Assembly: GCA_963765585.1 (NCBI GenBank)
Contig: CAVXXB010000012.1
Span: forward strand, 310,001-374,000
Source of the DNA: CAVXXB01 sp963765585
GTDB lineage: Bacteria > Calditrichota > Calditrichia > JAJRVZ01
Direction: 5' to 3'
DNA: 64,000 nucleotides
Shown: positions 20,101 to 27,711 of the stretch, piece after piece
Layout: every line of letters starts with the position of its first letter
Numbering within the stretch: the first letter of the stretch is position 1
Position numbers and translations under genes: made by a program
Notes under the pieces: generated by a model
Databases searched by the model: none
Seen by the model: only the letters and a program-made list of their open reading frames with translations
What the model was told of the DNA's origin: nothing

Positions 20101-20812
20101 GGTAATGGAGCAGGAATATGGCCGTGAAAAAATGCATAAATATCTTCGTTATGAAATGGATAAATATTTACGTGGCCGGGGCCGCGAATCAAGAAAAGAA
20201 TTGCCACTCAGCCACACTGAAAATCAGGGATATATCCACTATAACAAAGGCGGTGTGACGATGTATGCGCTTCGTGATTACATCGGTGAGGAAAAAGTTA
20301 ATCTGGCATTGCGACGACTTGTAGAGACCCATGCTTATTCTGAACCGCCATATCCTACTTCGATTGATCTGATGAAACAATTCCGGGCGGTAACCCCGGA
20401 TTCCTTGCAACCCATGTTGTATGATATGTTTGAGTCTATCACATTATTCAGTAACCGTGTCACCGATGCATCCTATCGTCAGTTGGAAAATGGCCAATAT
20501 TTACTCTATTTAACCATTGAGAGCAAAAAATTTCGGGCTGACTCAATCGGCGTTGAAACTGAAATTCCGGTTGATGACTGGATAGACATTGGCGTCTATG
20601 CCAGGGGTAGCGTAGAAAGAACTGAACCGATTTATTTTGTCCGACAAAAAATTGACAAACCCAAAATGGAATTAAAAATCGTTCTGGATTCTGAGCCGGG
20701 TCGGGCAGGCATCGATCCCAATTATTTATTAATTGACAGATTTCCCGGAGATAATATTAAACCAACCAATTCCCTCGATAAAGAATTCGATCATAAACTC
20801 AGTAAATTATGA
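17198..20812 (+). CDS. ABC permease fused to M1-family aminopeptidase
   Basis: 1204 residues. The N-terminal ~610 residues hold about a dozen membrane helices in two blocks (ABC-2-type permease). A linker and beta-sandwich follow, then a gluzincin catalytic domain with HEIGHQWWAHQ and the downstream zinc Glu in FLSETLAQYTALMVMEQEYG. The exopeptidase GAMEN motif is replaced by MPCSESAGF, as expected for this fusion subgroup. GGVTMYALRDYIGEEKVN and the C-terminal helical region are present. It works with the ATPase just upstream. The substrate is unknown; a peptide export or envelope-quality role is inference. Confidence 0.9.
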   Translation: MFKEFFIFELKYRLKQPMVYAFLVLFFFLSYSITVDINVHIGGFGNLNNVNVNSPFKVLAINSLISLIGILMATAFMSGSALRDYKHNFSQIIFTTPVEKFGYLFGRYCGSVLIMLIPFLGVVFGSVAGTFLSDPDKVGPFMATAYINSFLIFYLPNIILSGALFYSIAILKKSQTFAFASTIFLLFGYAFTMMLVQNLELQNLVYILDPFGLEATVLTTKYWTIAEKNTTMVSVSGGLLMNRLIWIAASVVILAILYYLFSFTTPKVKRNRKIINEEPAKFTAKLTYVNLSLPFVNIHHNLKTHIYQYISQTKIEFFSIVRSPAFILITVFISFNLTSSLVIEPDIFGVSDYMVTYRMLDIIRGTYLFGFLPVIIFYAGVLVWRERNANFNELNDAAPFPSWVAFLSKTTGLILMVALLCLLAIIICSLGQLFSGYTNIEFGLYFKYVFLIEFTYFAMLCILSMLFLTLINHRNLAYAALIVFVLVLKNKFDDWEWMHNLYRFAEVPKYVYSDMYGFGPFTDGIINFKIYWLIAGVLLCIIGSVFWVRGNIFGIKERILLARKNLTRTTGIVFSITLICLMAMGSWIYYNTNILNQYHTKYDENRINAAYEQIYKKTEFLSQPKVTDVTLSVDIYPEKRNVNISGKYIIKNKTESLIDSIRITTNPAWFVENLTMPDADLVFEDRSLGYWILRLQNALQPGDSTQLSFKINSLSHGFENRVTQKRILQNGTFLEYNILPHIGYNYHRTVESKEERVKNGLSPYVEFAKVDDPRARMKNYIGFDSDWVTLQTTLSTSADQIAIAPGSLQREWQDKGRHYFQYKLDSPSLKFFTFMSARYEITRDKWNDVDVEIYYHKPHNINVPRMINSIKKTLAYGSKNFGPYTHKQARIIEFPRFATFAQSFVGTMPCSESAGFIADLSDEETIDMVFYIIAHEIGHQWWAHQVTGAAVQGETFLSETLAQYTALMVMEQEYGREKMHKYLRYEMDKYLRGRGRESRKELPLSHTENQGYIHYNKGGVTMYALRDYIGEEKVNLALRRLVETHAYSEPPYPTSIDLMKQFRAVTPDSLQPMLYDMFESITLFSNRVTDASYRQLENGQYLLYLTIESKKFRADSIGVETEIPVDDWIDIGVYARGSVERTEPIYFVRQKIDKPKMELKIVLDSEPGRAGIDPNYLLIDRFPGDNIKPTNSLDKEFDHKLSKL

Positions 20813-21062
20813 TGCGAACCTTTACATCACAAAAATCAATAATCTACAGATAGACTATATCAACTTATTGATTCAAAAAAAATTACCACAAAGACCCGAA
20901 GTCACAAAGGGCAAGGGATTTAAAAATTATATTTTTCAGAAATATCTCTGTCTAAATATTCAGTATAATAAAGTTGAAAAATTAAAATATTATATATATA
21001 TATTCATCATCCATTTGAATATCTTCTGGTTGACCCAATCATTATCAATTAAAGGAAGTGAA

Positions 21063-21776
21063 ATGAAAAACCGCGCAAATCATGACTCACAACAAATGAT
21101 GATAGGAGTCGCAGGCCCGATCAATTTATCTGTATCAGTGTTCAAAATATTTCCGGATATTGTACGCTCGGGACTGGCTATATTCATTTTCATTATTTTT
21201 CTATCCGCCAATGTATTTGCTCAGGACTTTGAAACCCTGTCAGCAAATGATTCAAGCTCATCCGGCAAAAAATTCAACCACGCAATTAATATGTGTCCCG
21301 GCGGAATTGCTTTCGGAATATATTCAGTTAACTATGAACATCTATTTGGTGAGACCCATGGGCTGGTCTTCCGGTTAGACTATGAATCGGTTTCTGAATC
21401 CTATAATAATGATTCAATAAAGGCAAACGGATTCGCTTTTATACTCAATTATCGTTGGCATTGGACCGGGGGAATGGACTCAATGTTTCTTGGTTCATTT
21501 CTAAGATATAGACACTATAAAGGGACTGGTACATCAGATACGACGGAATTCGATTTTACAATGCCAGAATTTACTCTGGGTTTGAATGTTGGGAAAAGAT
21601 GGATATGGAGCAGCGGCTTCAATATAAATGTTGCATTCGGGTATGGAATTTCAACGTATAGTACAGAATCTCAACCCTCCAATTCATCGATTGAATCAAC
21701 ACTCAATAATTTTGTAGATGAATATTCGTTTTTAGGCCCGTTTTTAGGAGAGTTTTCACTGGGCTATGCATTCTAA
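21063..21776 (+). CDS. Outer-membrane beta-barrel-like protein
   Basis: 237 residues from ATG 21063, preceded by AAAGGAAG; an open frame continues upstream to 20733, but that part is AT-rich and overlaps the previous gene. The leader IFIFIIFLSANVFAQ ends at a signal peptidase I site. The mature part alternates strands (GIAFGIYSVNYEHLFG, HGLVFRLDYESVSESY, FILNYRWHW, FTLGLNVGKRWIW) and ends SLGYAF, an aromatic C-terminus typical of outer-membrane barrels. A porin-like or DUF3575-like role is possible. Confidence 0.7.
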   Translation: MKNRANHDSQQMMIGVAGPINLSVSVFKIFPDIVRSGLAIFIFIIFLSANVFAQDFETLSANDSSSSGKKFNHAINMCPGGIAFGIYSVNYEHLFGETHGLVFRLDYESVSESYNNDSIKANGFAFILNYRWHWTGGMDSMFLGSFLRYRHYKGTGTSDTTEFDFTMPEFTLGLNVGKRWIWSSGFNINVAFGYGISTYSTESQPSNSSIESTLNNFVDEYSFLGPFLGEFSLGYAF

Positions 21777-21889
21777 ATCATGAATCAAAAATCCGCTCAA
21801 CAGCATGCCTGTAGATTTAATATGAATTCATGCTTTTCTAACGCCCGGCTTCCGTTATCAGTGGCTGACAGACTTAAAGGAAATATTGA

Positions 21890-22990
21890 ATGATATGTAG
21901 ATCCGGCATTGTTAAAATGTTTATTTGGCTGTCAATGATCACCATTAATTCCTACTCATCGGAGGTAATTAATCCACGGGTCGGGACGTTGGATGCTGAC
22001 AGCAATACCGTGTGGTACAAGGCTAAACTATTGGGGATTGAAGGTAAAGGATGGTCTGAGACAGAGTCCGATTATGACCGCCTGCCAATGCGTGCCAAGG
22101 GAATTGTAAGGAAGCCTGTCTGGGAGTTGAGTCAGAGCTCTGCGGGAATTTATGTGCGCTTTAATACAGATGCGTCGTCAGTAAATGTGCGCTGGACACT
22201 CACGAATAAGGACTTAGATATGCCACACATGCCGGCCACCGGTGTTAGTGGCATTGATCTCTATGCCAGAGACACTACGACAGGTTTGCTTATATTTTGC
22301 GGAAATGGCCGCCCAACAGATGCTTCAAACCAGTCTTTATTCACAGTGCCAGCCAGTGATGAGTATGTTTTGTACCTTCCTCTTTATAATGGTGTAAATC
22401 AGTTGGAGATAGGAATTCCAAAGGAGAATAAACTTGCAAAACTTGAGAAATCAGCAATATCAGATGCTATTGTGGTCTATGGGACATCAATAACCCAGGG
22501 AGGGTGTGTATCACGCCCCGGAATGGCAGCGACATCTATATTAGGCAGGCAACTAAACAGGCCTGTCATAAACCTGGGTTTCTCTGGAAACGGCAGGATG
22601 GAAATAGAATTAGCGGAATTACTGGCCGAACTTGATCCAGCCATTTATGTGCTGGATTGCCTGTGGAATATGAAACCGGATTTGGTCATGGAACGAGTCG
22701 AACCATTTATAAAAAGGTTGCGAACAACCCGGCCATCGACCTCGATTCTTTTAGTCGAAGATTCCAGTGTTAGAAACGTTCCAACGCCAAAGGGCGATAT
22801 CCTGCGCAAAATCTTTGCGGATCTCAAGGCGCAGGGCGATATGAATCTTTATATGTTGTCCAATACCGGAATGCTTGGAGAAGATGGGGAAGGAACTGTT
22901 GACGGCGTTCATCCAAACGACCTGGGGATGGCAAGACAGGCCGCCGTGTTTAAAACCTGCCTCGAATCAATTCTTCTCCAATCGAAATAA
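21890..22990 (+). CDS. SGNH/GDSL hydrolase with GxDLY N-terminal domain
   Basis: 366 residues. After a signal-like start (MFIWLSMITINSYSS), a beta-sandwich carries GVSGIDLYARDTTTGLLIFCGNGRP, the GxDLY domain. The SGNH catalytic domain follows: nucleophile Ser200 in VVYGTSITQGGCVSRPG, NLGFSGNGRM, LDCLWNM, and the Asp/His block GVHPNDLGM. It is predicted to be a secreted esterase acting on polysaccharide acetyl or acyl groups. AAAGGA precedes ATG 21890. Confidence 0.9.
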   Translation: MICRSGIVKMFIWLSMITINSYSSEVINPRVGTLDADSNTVWYKAKLLGIEGKGWSETESDYDRLPMRAKGIVRKPVWELSQSSAGIYVRFNTDASSVNVRWTLTNKDLDMPHMPATGVSGIDLYARDTTTGLLIFCGNGRPTDASNQSLFTVPASDEYVLYLPLYNGVNQLEIGIPKENKLAKLEKSAISDAIVVYGTSITQGGCVSRPGMAATSILGRQLNRPVINLGFSGNGRMEIELAELLAELDPAIYVLDCLWNMKPDLVMERVEPFIKRLRTTRPSTSILLVEDSSVRNVPTPKGDILRKIFADLKAQGDMNLYMLSNTGMLGEDGEGTVDGVHPNDLGMARQAAVFKTCLESILLQSK

Positions 22991-23129
22991 ACGAATCTCT
23001 GAATAAGGATGTAAATGACCAACTCGTAAATTAGCTCATTACCCACCGTATTAAGTCTAAGAGGTCGTAATAATTATTGTAGTCGCTTTTTTAATGTAAG
23101 ATTGCCAATTTTTTTATAAATTAGAATAT

Positions 23130-25166
23130 ATGAAACATTCCCGCCAGTTAGCCGCCATCATGTTTACCGATATCCAGGGATATACCGCCCTGATGCAGCA
23201 GAATGAGTCAAAGGCTGTTGAATTCAGAGAAAAACACCGCCGCATATTTAACTCTACTACTGAAAAACATAATGGTAGAATTCTGCAGTACTTTGGTGAT
23301 GGAACCTTAAGCGTTTTCGACAGCGCAATTGATGCGGTACAATGCGCAATCGAAATGCAGCTCGGCTTTATGCAAGATCCATCCATTCCGGTACGAATCG
23401 GAATTCATACCGGTGATATTGTTTTCAGCGAGGATGAGATCATCGGCGATGGTGTCAATGTCGCCTCTCGCATTGAATCCCTGGCAATTCCGGGAAGCAT
23501 TTTAGTCTCAGACAAAGTCTATGACGAAATAAAAAACCAGGAATCCATTAAGGCTTCCATGCTGAGATCAGTTAAACTGAAAAATGTTGAAAAACCTATT
23601 GATGTCTATGCCATTTCAAATGACGGTCTCATCATTCCAAAACCCGATGATCTGAAAGGCAAAACTGACCCGGATCACAGTTCAGTAAAGGAAAACCAAC
23701 CACTGGCGAAATCCAGGATACCTAAGGCCGCATTCCTGGCCATTACCATTGCGGTGATTATTGCGGCACTCATATTTGTCTATCTGCAATTTTATTCAAA
23801 TTCCGATTTATCCACAGAAATACAGGAAAAATCTATTGCCGTGCTGGCCTTTGATAATATGAGCGGAGATCCCGATCAGGAATATTTCAGCGATGGAATT
23901 TCCGAAGAAATATTAAACTCACTTGCAAAACTAGGTGAATTGAAAGTGGCCGGCCGGACCTCCGCATTTTCGTTTAAAGGAAAAGATGAAGATATCCGGA
24001 TTATTGGTGAAAAACTGGATGTAAAAATGGTTTTAGAGGGGAGTGTAAGGAAATCCGGTAACCGCGTGCGTATTACCGCCCAGCTGATCAATGTGGAAGA
24101 TGGCTTTCATATCTGGTCAGAAACATACAATATGGAAATGGAAGACATATTTGCAGTTCAGGATGAGATTGCGGCCAGGATCGTTGAGAAGCTCAAAATC
24201 CATGTTCAGGAGTCGGCCAAAATTGAACGACGCACACAAAATGTGGAAGCATACGAATCGCTTCTAAAGGGCAGCTATTTTTTAAAAAGGGATTATGAGG
24301 ACACAAAAAAGGCATTGGAGTATTTTGAGAAAGCAGTTGAGCTGGATCCCGAATACGCTGAAGCATATGCCTTTATCGGTGAAACATACCTGCATTTTGC
24401 CGGCTACAATATAATATCAACTATAGATGCCTATACAAAAGCAAAAGAGGCCGTGCGAAAAGCAATCAGTCTTGATAACCGTGAACCACGCGCTCATAAA
24501 GTTCTGGCCTATATCAGTCTTTTTTACGACTGGGACTGGGAGGGTGCCCGTACCGCATATGATAAAGCCATACAGTATGGCCTGCCGGAGCAAAATGAAT
24601 TTATTACGTATTATCATATTTTCCTGAATAAGAATTATGACTATGCCATACAAATATCAAAAGAAATGCTTGATGCCGATCCCTTACATATAGAAAATCA
24701 CTGGCAGCTGGGACTGTGTTATTATTTCGCTGCAAGGTTTGAAGAAGCACTTGTGGCATTTAATGATGCATTAGAGCTTGATCCAAATTACAGTGATGGA
24801 CTTCAATGGAAGGGCGCCGTATTGGGCTATCTGGGGAGATACGAAGAAGCCATTTCATCGCTGGAAAAGACTTTGCAACTAACACAGGGAGAAGGTCTGG
24901 GTATTTTGGATCTGCTGGCAGTGAAAATACAAATGGGAAAAAAAGATGAAGTACTGCCAATAATCGAGTCCATGGAATTTATCGATCCAATGGATGCAGC
25001 AAAGTTATATACCATGTTAGAAATGCCTGATGAAGTAGCATTTTGGCTCGAAAAAGGGTATCAGGAGCGGTCGGTTATGATGGTCAGCTTAAAGCATTTT
25101 TGGCTCTGGGACCCCATCAGGGGTGATCCCCGATTCATTGACATTTATAAGCGAATGAATTTCTAA
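23130..25166 (+). CDS. Class III adenylate cyclase with TolB-like and TPR domains
   Basis: 678 residues. An N-terminal cyclase domain keeps the metal aspartates (IMFTDIQGYTALM; YFGDGTLSVF) and the Asn/Arg of the transition-state site (GDGVNVASRIES), so activity is expected. A membrane helix near 205-225 follows, then a TolB-N-like domain (SIAVLAFDNMSGDPDQEYFSDGISEEILNSL ... VLEGSVRKSGNRVRITAQLI) and at least six TPR units. This layout is common in FCB and Acidobacteria genomes. It makes cAMP or cGMP in the cytoplasm, with the TolB/TPR part probably extracytoplasmic and sensory. Confidence 0.93.
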   Translation: MKHSRQLAAIMFTDIQGYTALMQQNESKAVEFREKHRRIFNSTTEKHNGRILQYFGDGTLSVFDSAIDAVQCAIEMQLGFMQDPSIPVRIGIHTGDIVFSEDEIIGDGVNVASRIESLAIPGSILVSDKVYDEIKNQESIKASMLRSVKLKNVEKPIDVYAISNDGLIIPKPDDLKGKTDPDHSSVKENQPLAKSRIPKAAFLAITIAVIIAALIFVYLQFYSNSDLSTEIQEKSIAVLAFDNMSGDPDQEYFSDGISEEILNSLAKLGELKVAGRTSAFSFKGKDEDIRIIGEKLDVKMVLEGSVRKSGNRVRITAQLINVEDGFHIWSETYNMEMEDIFAVQDEIAARIVEKLKIHVQESAKIERRTQNVEAYESLLKGSYFLKRDYEDTKKALEYFEKAVELDPEYAEAYAFIGETYLHFAGYNIISTIDAYTKAKEAVRKAISLDNREPRAHKVLAYISLFYDWDWEGARTAYDKAIQYGLPEQNEFITYYHIFLNKNYDYAIQISKEMLDADPLHIENHWQLGLCYYFAARFEEALVAFNDALELDPNYSDGLQWKGAVLGYLGRYEEAISSLEKTLQLTQGEGLGILDLLAVKIQMGKKDEVLPIIESMEFIDPMDAAKLYTMLEMPDEVAFWLEKGYQERSVMMVSLKHFWLWDPIRGDPRFIDIYKRMNF

Positions 25167-25289
25167 GATTAACGAATACAGTATTGCAGTGACACAAGAC
25201 AATTTGCCCTGCAATATGTGAATTACATCCTTGCTTTTAGTCAGGAACTAATTTAATTGTTTAACTAATTTACTTAAGGAGATAATAAA

Positions 25290-25715
25290 ATGAAGGTGAA
25301 AAAGATTGTTCCGTTTCTGTTATTGTCATGTATGTTAATGCTTTTTTCAAGTTGCACTACAGGAGGCTCTTTTCTGGCACAAAATGTGACCAATGTAGAA
25401 TTATCAGATCCCGGTTTTGAAATCGTTGCCAGAAATGTAGAGGGATACTCCAAAGCAGACTATCTGTTTGGTGTCAGTTATTCAACCGGTCAGATGGCCA
25501 ACACACTGGCTTTGTTTCGAATTGGTGGATCTGCAAAATTATACGATGATGCCATACAGAATCTCTGGAAAAATTACAAAGATAAGTATGGGGAGATTGA
25601 TGGAAAAAAACTGGCGCTGATAAACATTCGTCACGACACGGATATATTAAATCTTGTTGTCTATACCCAGACAGAATTGTTTATCAATGCAGACGTTGTT
25701 GAATTTAAACAGTAA
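25290..25715 (+). CDS. Small lipoprotein, unknown
   Basis: 141 residues with signal MKVKKIVPFLLLSCMLMLFSSCTTGG (lipobox FSSC) and AAGGAG before the ATG. The mature part (VEIVARNVEGYSKADYLFG-like segment, LYDDAIQNLWKNYKDKYGEIDGKKLALINIR, VVYTQTELFINADVVEF) resembles small TRL/DUF6567-type lipoproteins, but that match is tentative. It is periplasmic or surface-anchored. Confidence 0.75.
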   Translation: MKVKKIVPFLLLSCMLMLFSSCTTGGSFLAQNVTNVELSDPGFEIVARNVEGYSKADYLFGVSYSTGQMANTLALFRIGGSAKLYDDAIQNLWKNYKDKYGEIDGKKLALINIRHDTDILNLVVYTQTELFINADVVEFKQ

Positions 25716-25729
25716 GCCAGAATTTATTT

Positions 25730-25930
25730 TTATTTTCGACATTTTTGCCCTGTGCGGCGTGCAGCTAAAATTGAATTTGGAATAATCCATAAGGCAATAA
25801 GTAACTGGGTAATTGTTTCAGTATTTTGTTCATATTGGGTGCCTGCGCTCAAATAAGATGACAATATTATTGCAGCTGCAAAAAATAGGGCATTTAAAAT
25901 AATCAGAAAAGATGCTTTTCTCGGGTTCAT
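25730..25930 (-). CDS. Small two-helix membrane protein
   Basis: 66 residues: MNPRKASFLIILNALFFAAAIILSSYL, a polar loop, then ITQLLIALWIIPNSILAARRTGQKCRK. A strong AAAGGAG lies 9 nt upstream on the reverse strand, supporting a real gene. It is the last gene of the reverse-strand GntR cluster. Function is unknown. Confidence 0.65.
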   Translation of the reverse strand: MNPRKASFLIILNALFFAAAIILSSYLSAGTQYEQNTETITQLLIALWIIPNSILAARRTGQKCRK

Positions 25931-25961
25931 GTATATGCTCCTTTATAATACTATATTGTTC

Positions 25962-25982
25962 GGAACGGTCTGAGACCGTTCC
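25962..25982. repeat. Hairpin repeat, second copy
   Basis: GGAACGGTCT, one base, AGACCGTTCC, followed by CCCTACA: the same unit as 8595-8615. It sits between two small reverse-strand membrane genes. Confidence 0.75.
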
Positions 25983-26003
25983 CTACATTGTTTTTGATTC
26001 TGC

Positions 26004-26150
26004 TCATTTTGTAGGTGTTATTAAAATGTCAGAATCCTTCAGATTTTTTTTTAATTCTTCGAATTCTTTCTTTAAACTGACAATTCGCTCCCAGGCTATT
26101 AGTGCAAAAGCTAAGCCGGACATTCCAAAAATGAAGCCCACTGTTTCCAT
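26004..26150 (-). CDS. 48-residue membrane/coiled-coil protein
   Basis: Reads METVGFIFGMSGLAFALIAW followed by a charged helix ERIVSLKKEFEELKKNLKDSD and a short tail. AGAGGGGGAAA precedes the ATG on the reverse strand. One membrane helix plus a coiled coil is a recurrent small-protein type next to GntR regulators. It lies 20 nt after the membrane protein gene of the same operon. Confidence 0.65.
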   Translation of the reverse strand: METVGFIFGMSGLAFALIAWERIVSLKKEFEELKKNLKDSDILITPTK

Positions 26151-26170
26151 TTTTCCCCCTCTATTGGTTT

Positions 26171-27033
26171 TTAATTAATTGACACATCTTTTTTATACAC
26201 TTCAAAATCCAGATTTTCGATTCGAATTGCCCGGAGCATGGCACCGAGGCCAATAAATATAATAAGCTGAAAATACACGCTCACCAGTACCGGTTCCAGA
26301 AAATCCAAAGTTAGTTCATTGACGGCTTCGATTATAATGAGAAACATACTGGCGGCAATGCTCATAAAAACGAGTGACTTTACTGTTACCTCAATCTGAT
26401 TGATGCGATCTTTACTGGCCTGATGGGGATTTAATTTTTTGCCGGTCAGGTTCCAGTATATAATTCCGGCAAATAAAATATTACTAAGAACCAGAGTAAT
26501 GATAATGATCACAACATCGTTGCCCCAGCTCCACTGGAACTGATTCACACTGAGGAAAAACAAAATACATGCAAAAAACATAAAGATTGCCAATGCGACA
26601 AATTTTGGTGATATAAAATCAAATAAGCGTCTGGGCTGAAGTTCCGCCCGCCGAACAGTTCGTAAATCGGCCGTGCGCATTAGTTTGAAGAATGCAAATT
26701 CGGATAATTCCATTATAATGAGAGGAAGCATTTGAATAAAAAAATAAACTGTGGGTATGATTGCCGATATATTCCCGGTGTTTAAACTGTCCCATCGTGC
26801 AATCATTACAAGTAAGATCAAACCCAATGCAAAAATAATCCAGTTGATGATCCGGAAGAGTCGTTGCCCTATTTTATAGTAGACAATGGATTTTGGATAG
26901 AGTTTGGGATATTCCGAAGGCGGATAAGTCGTCAGTACATATTTGATTCGCTTCAGGATCTCTCCTGGATAATAATAAGATAAAGAACGATCTGACTTAA
27001 AAATACAATGTGAAATAATATATTTTCTAACAT
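26171..27033 (-). pseudogene. GntR-linked membrane protein, one frameshift near N-terminus
   Basis: ATG at 27033, with AAGGAG just upstream, opens MLENILFHIVFLSQIVLYL. One base slip around 26965-26975 joins it to PGEILKRIKYVLTTYPPSEYPKLYPKSIVYYKIGQRLFRIINWIIFALGLILL and on to 26171. The full protein would be about 287 residues with six or seven helices. The TYPPSEYPKLYP motif marks a membrane family that I associate with GntR operons; function is unknown. The start is 10 nt downstream of the regulator stop, so it is co-transcribed. Confidence 0.7.
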
Positions 27034-27043
27034 AAAAGTCTCC

Positions 27044-27424
27044 TTAGGTATTACGTTGATGCATGACATTCCCGAAGGCAATACGTATCTCAGAATCAGT
27101 AACACCTGAATCACGAAATTTGGTGATAGTCGCGCTTAATGTACTCATTACCCAATCATTTAAATCGACAGTGCAATTTTCCCTGGCATCCGGATGAATA
27201 AAAGTTCCGCGATAACCTCTGGTTTGAATGACGGAATCGCGTTCCAGCAATTGATATGCTTTTGCGACAGTTTTACTATTAATTTGCAGGTCATTTGCCA
27301 GCTGCCTGATTGAAGGCAGAGCGTCGCCGGGATTTACACTTCCATTAAGAATGGCTTGTTTTATCTGTGCCATCAGCTGCGCAAATAATGGCTTCGGATT
27401 ATCGATGTCTATTAGTATTTCCAT
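27044..27424 (-). CDS. YtrA-subfamily GntR transcriptional regulator
   Basis: 126 residues. A winged helix-turn-helix (KPLFAQLMAQIKQAILNGSVNPGDALPSIRQLANDLQINSKTVAKAYQLLERDSVIQTRGYRGTFI) with only a short C-terminal helical tail is the YtrA layout. It leads a reverse-strand operon of membrane proteins, and an inverted-repeat operator lies just upstream, so it is probably autoregulated and tuned to a membrane-related signal. Confidence 0.93.
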   Translation of the reverse strand: MEILIDIDNPKPLFAQLMAQIKQAILNGSVNPGDALPSIRQLANDLQINSKTVAKAYQLLERDSVIQTRGYRGTFIHPDARENCTVDLNDWVMSTLSATITKFRDSGVTDSEIRIAFGNVMHQRNT

Positions 27425-27442
27425 AATTTGTATTGTCCCATA

Positions 27443-27466
27443 TGTACCATGTGGTGTAATGGTACA
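27443..27466. promoter_or_regulatory. Probable GntR operator
   Basis: TGTACCAT and ATGGTACA form a perfect 8-bp inverted repeat with an 8-bp spacer, ending 19 bp before the regulator start codon. The location and symmetry fit a dimer-binding site for autoregulation. Confidence 0.7.
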
Positions 27467-27711
27467 ATAGGATCATTTAAAATGCAAGCTAAAAATTAGA
27501 AATTTATTTGTAAATTGTCATGACTTAATCTGGTGTTTACAAATTTTAGACCGCCAGCTACGCAAAGCAGCACATTATTACGCAAAATAAATATTTATAA
27601 TCTTTGCGTAACTCGAGTAATTCTTAGCGTTCATTGCGAATAAGAAGAATCTCGAAATTCAGGATAAAATCACCGACAACAACGAAAACAGTCAATTAAT
27701 TCATTTATCAT

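Noticed and set aside
20733..21062. Long N-terminal extension of the barrel protein
   Set aside because: It overlaps the end of the permease-peptidase gene, is very AT-rich, and a good Shine-Dalgarno plus signal peptide mark 21063 as the start.
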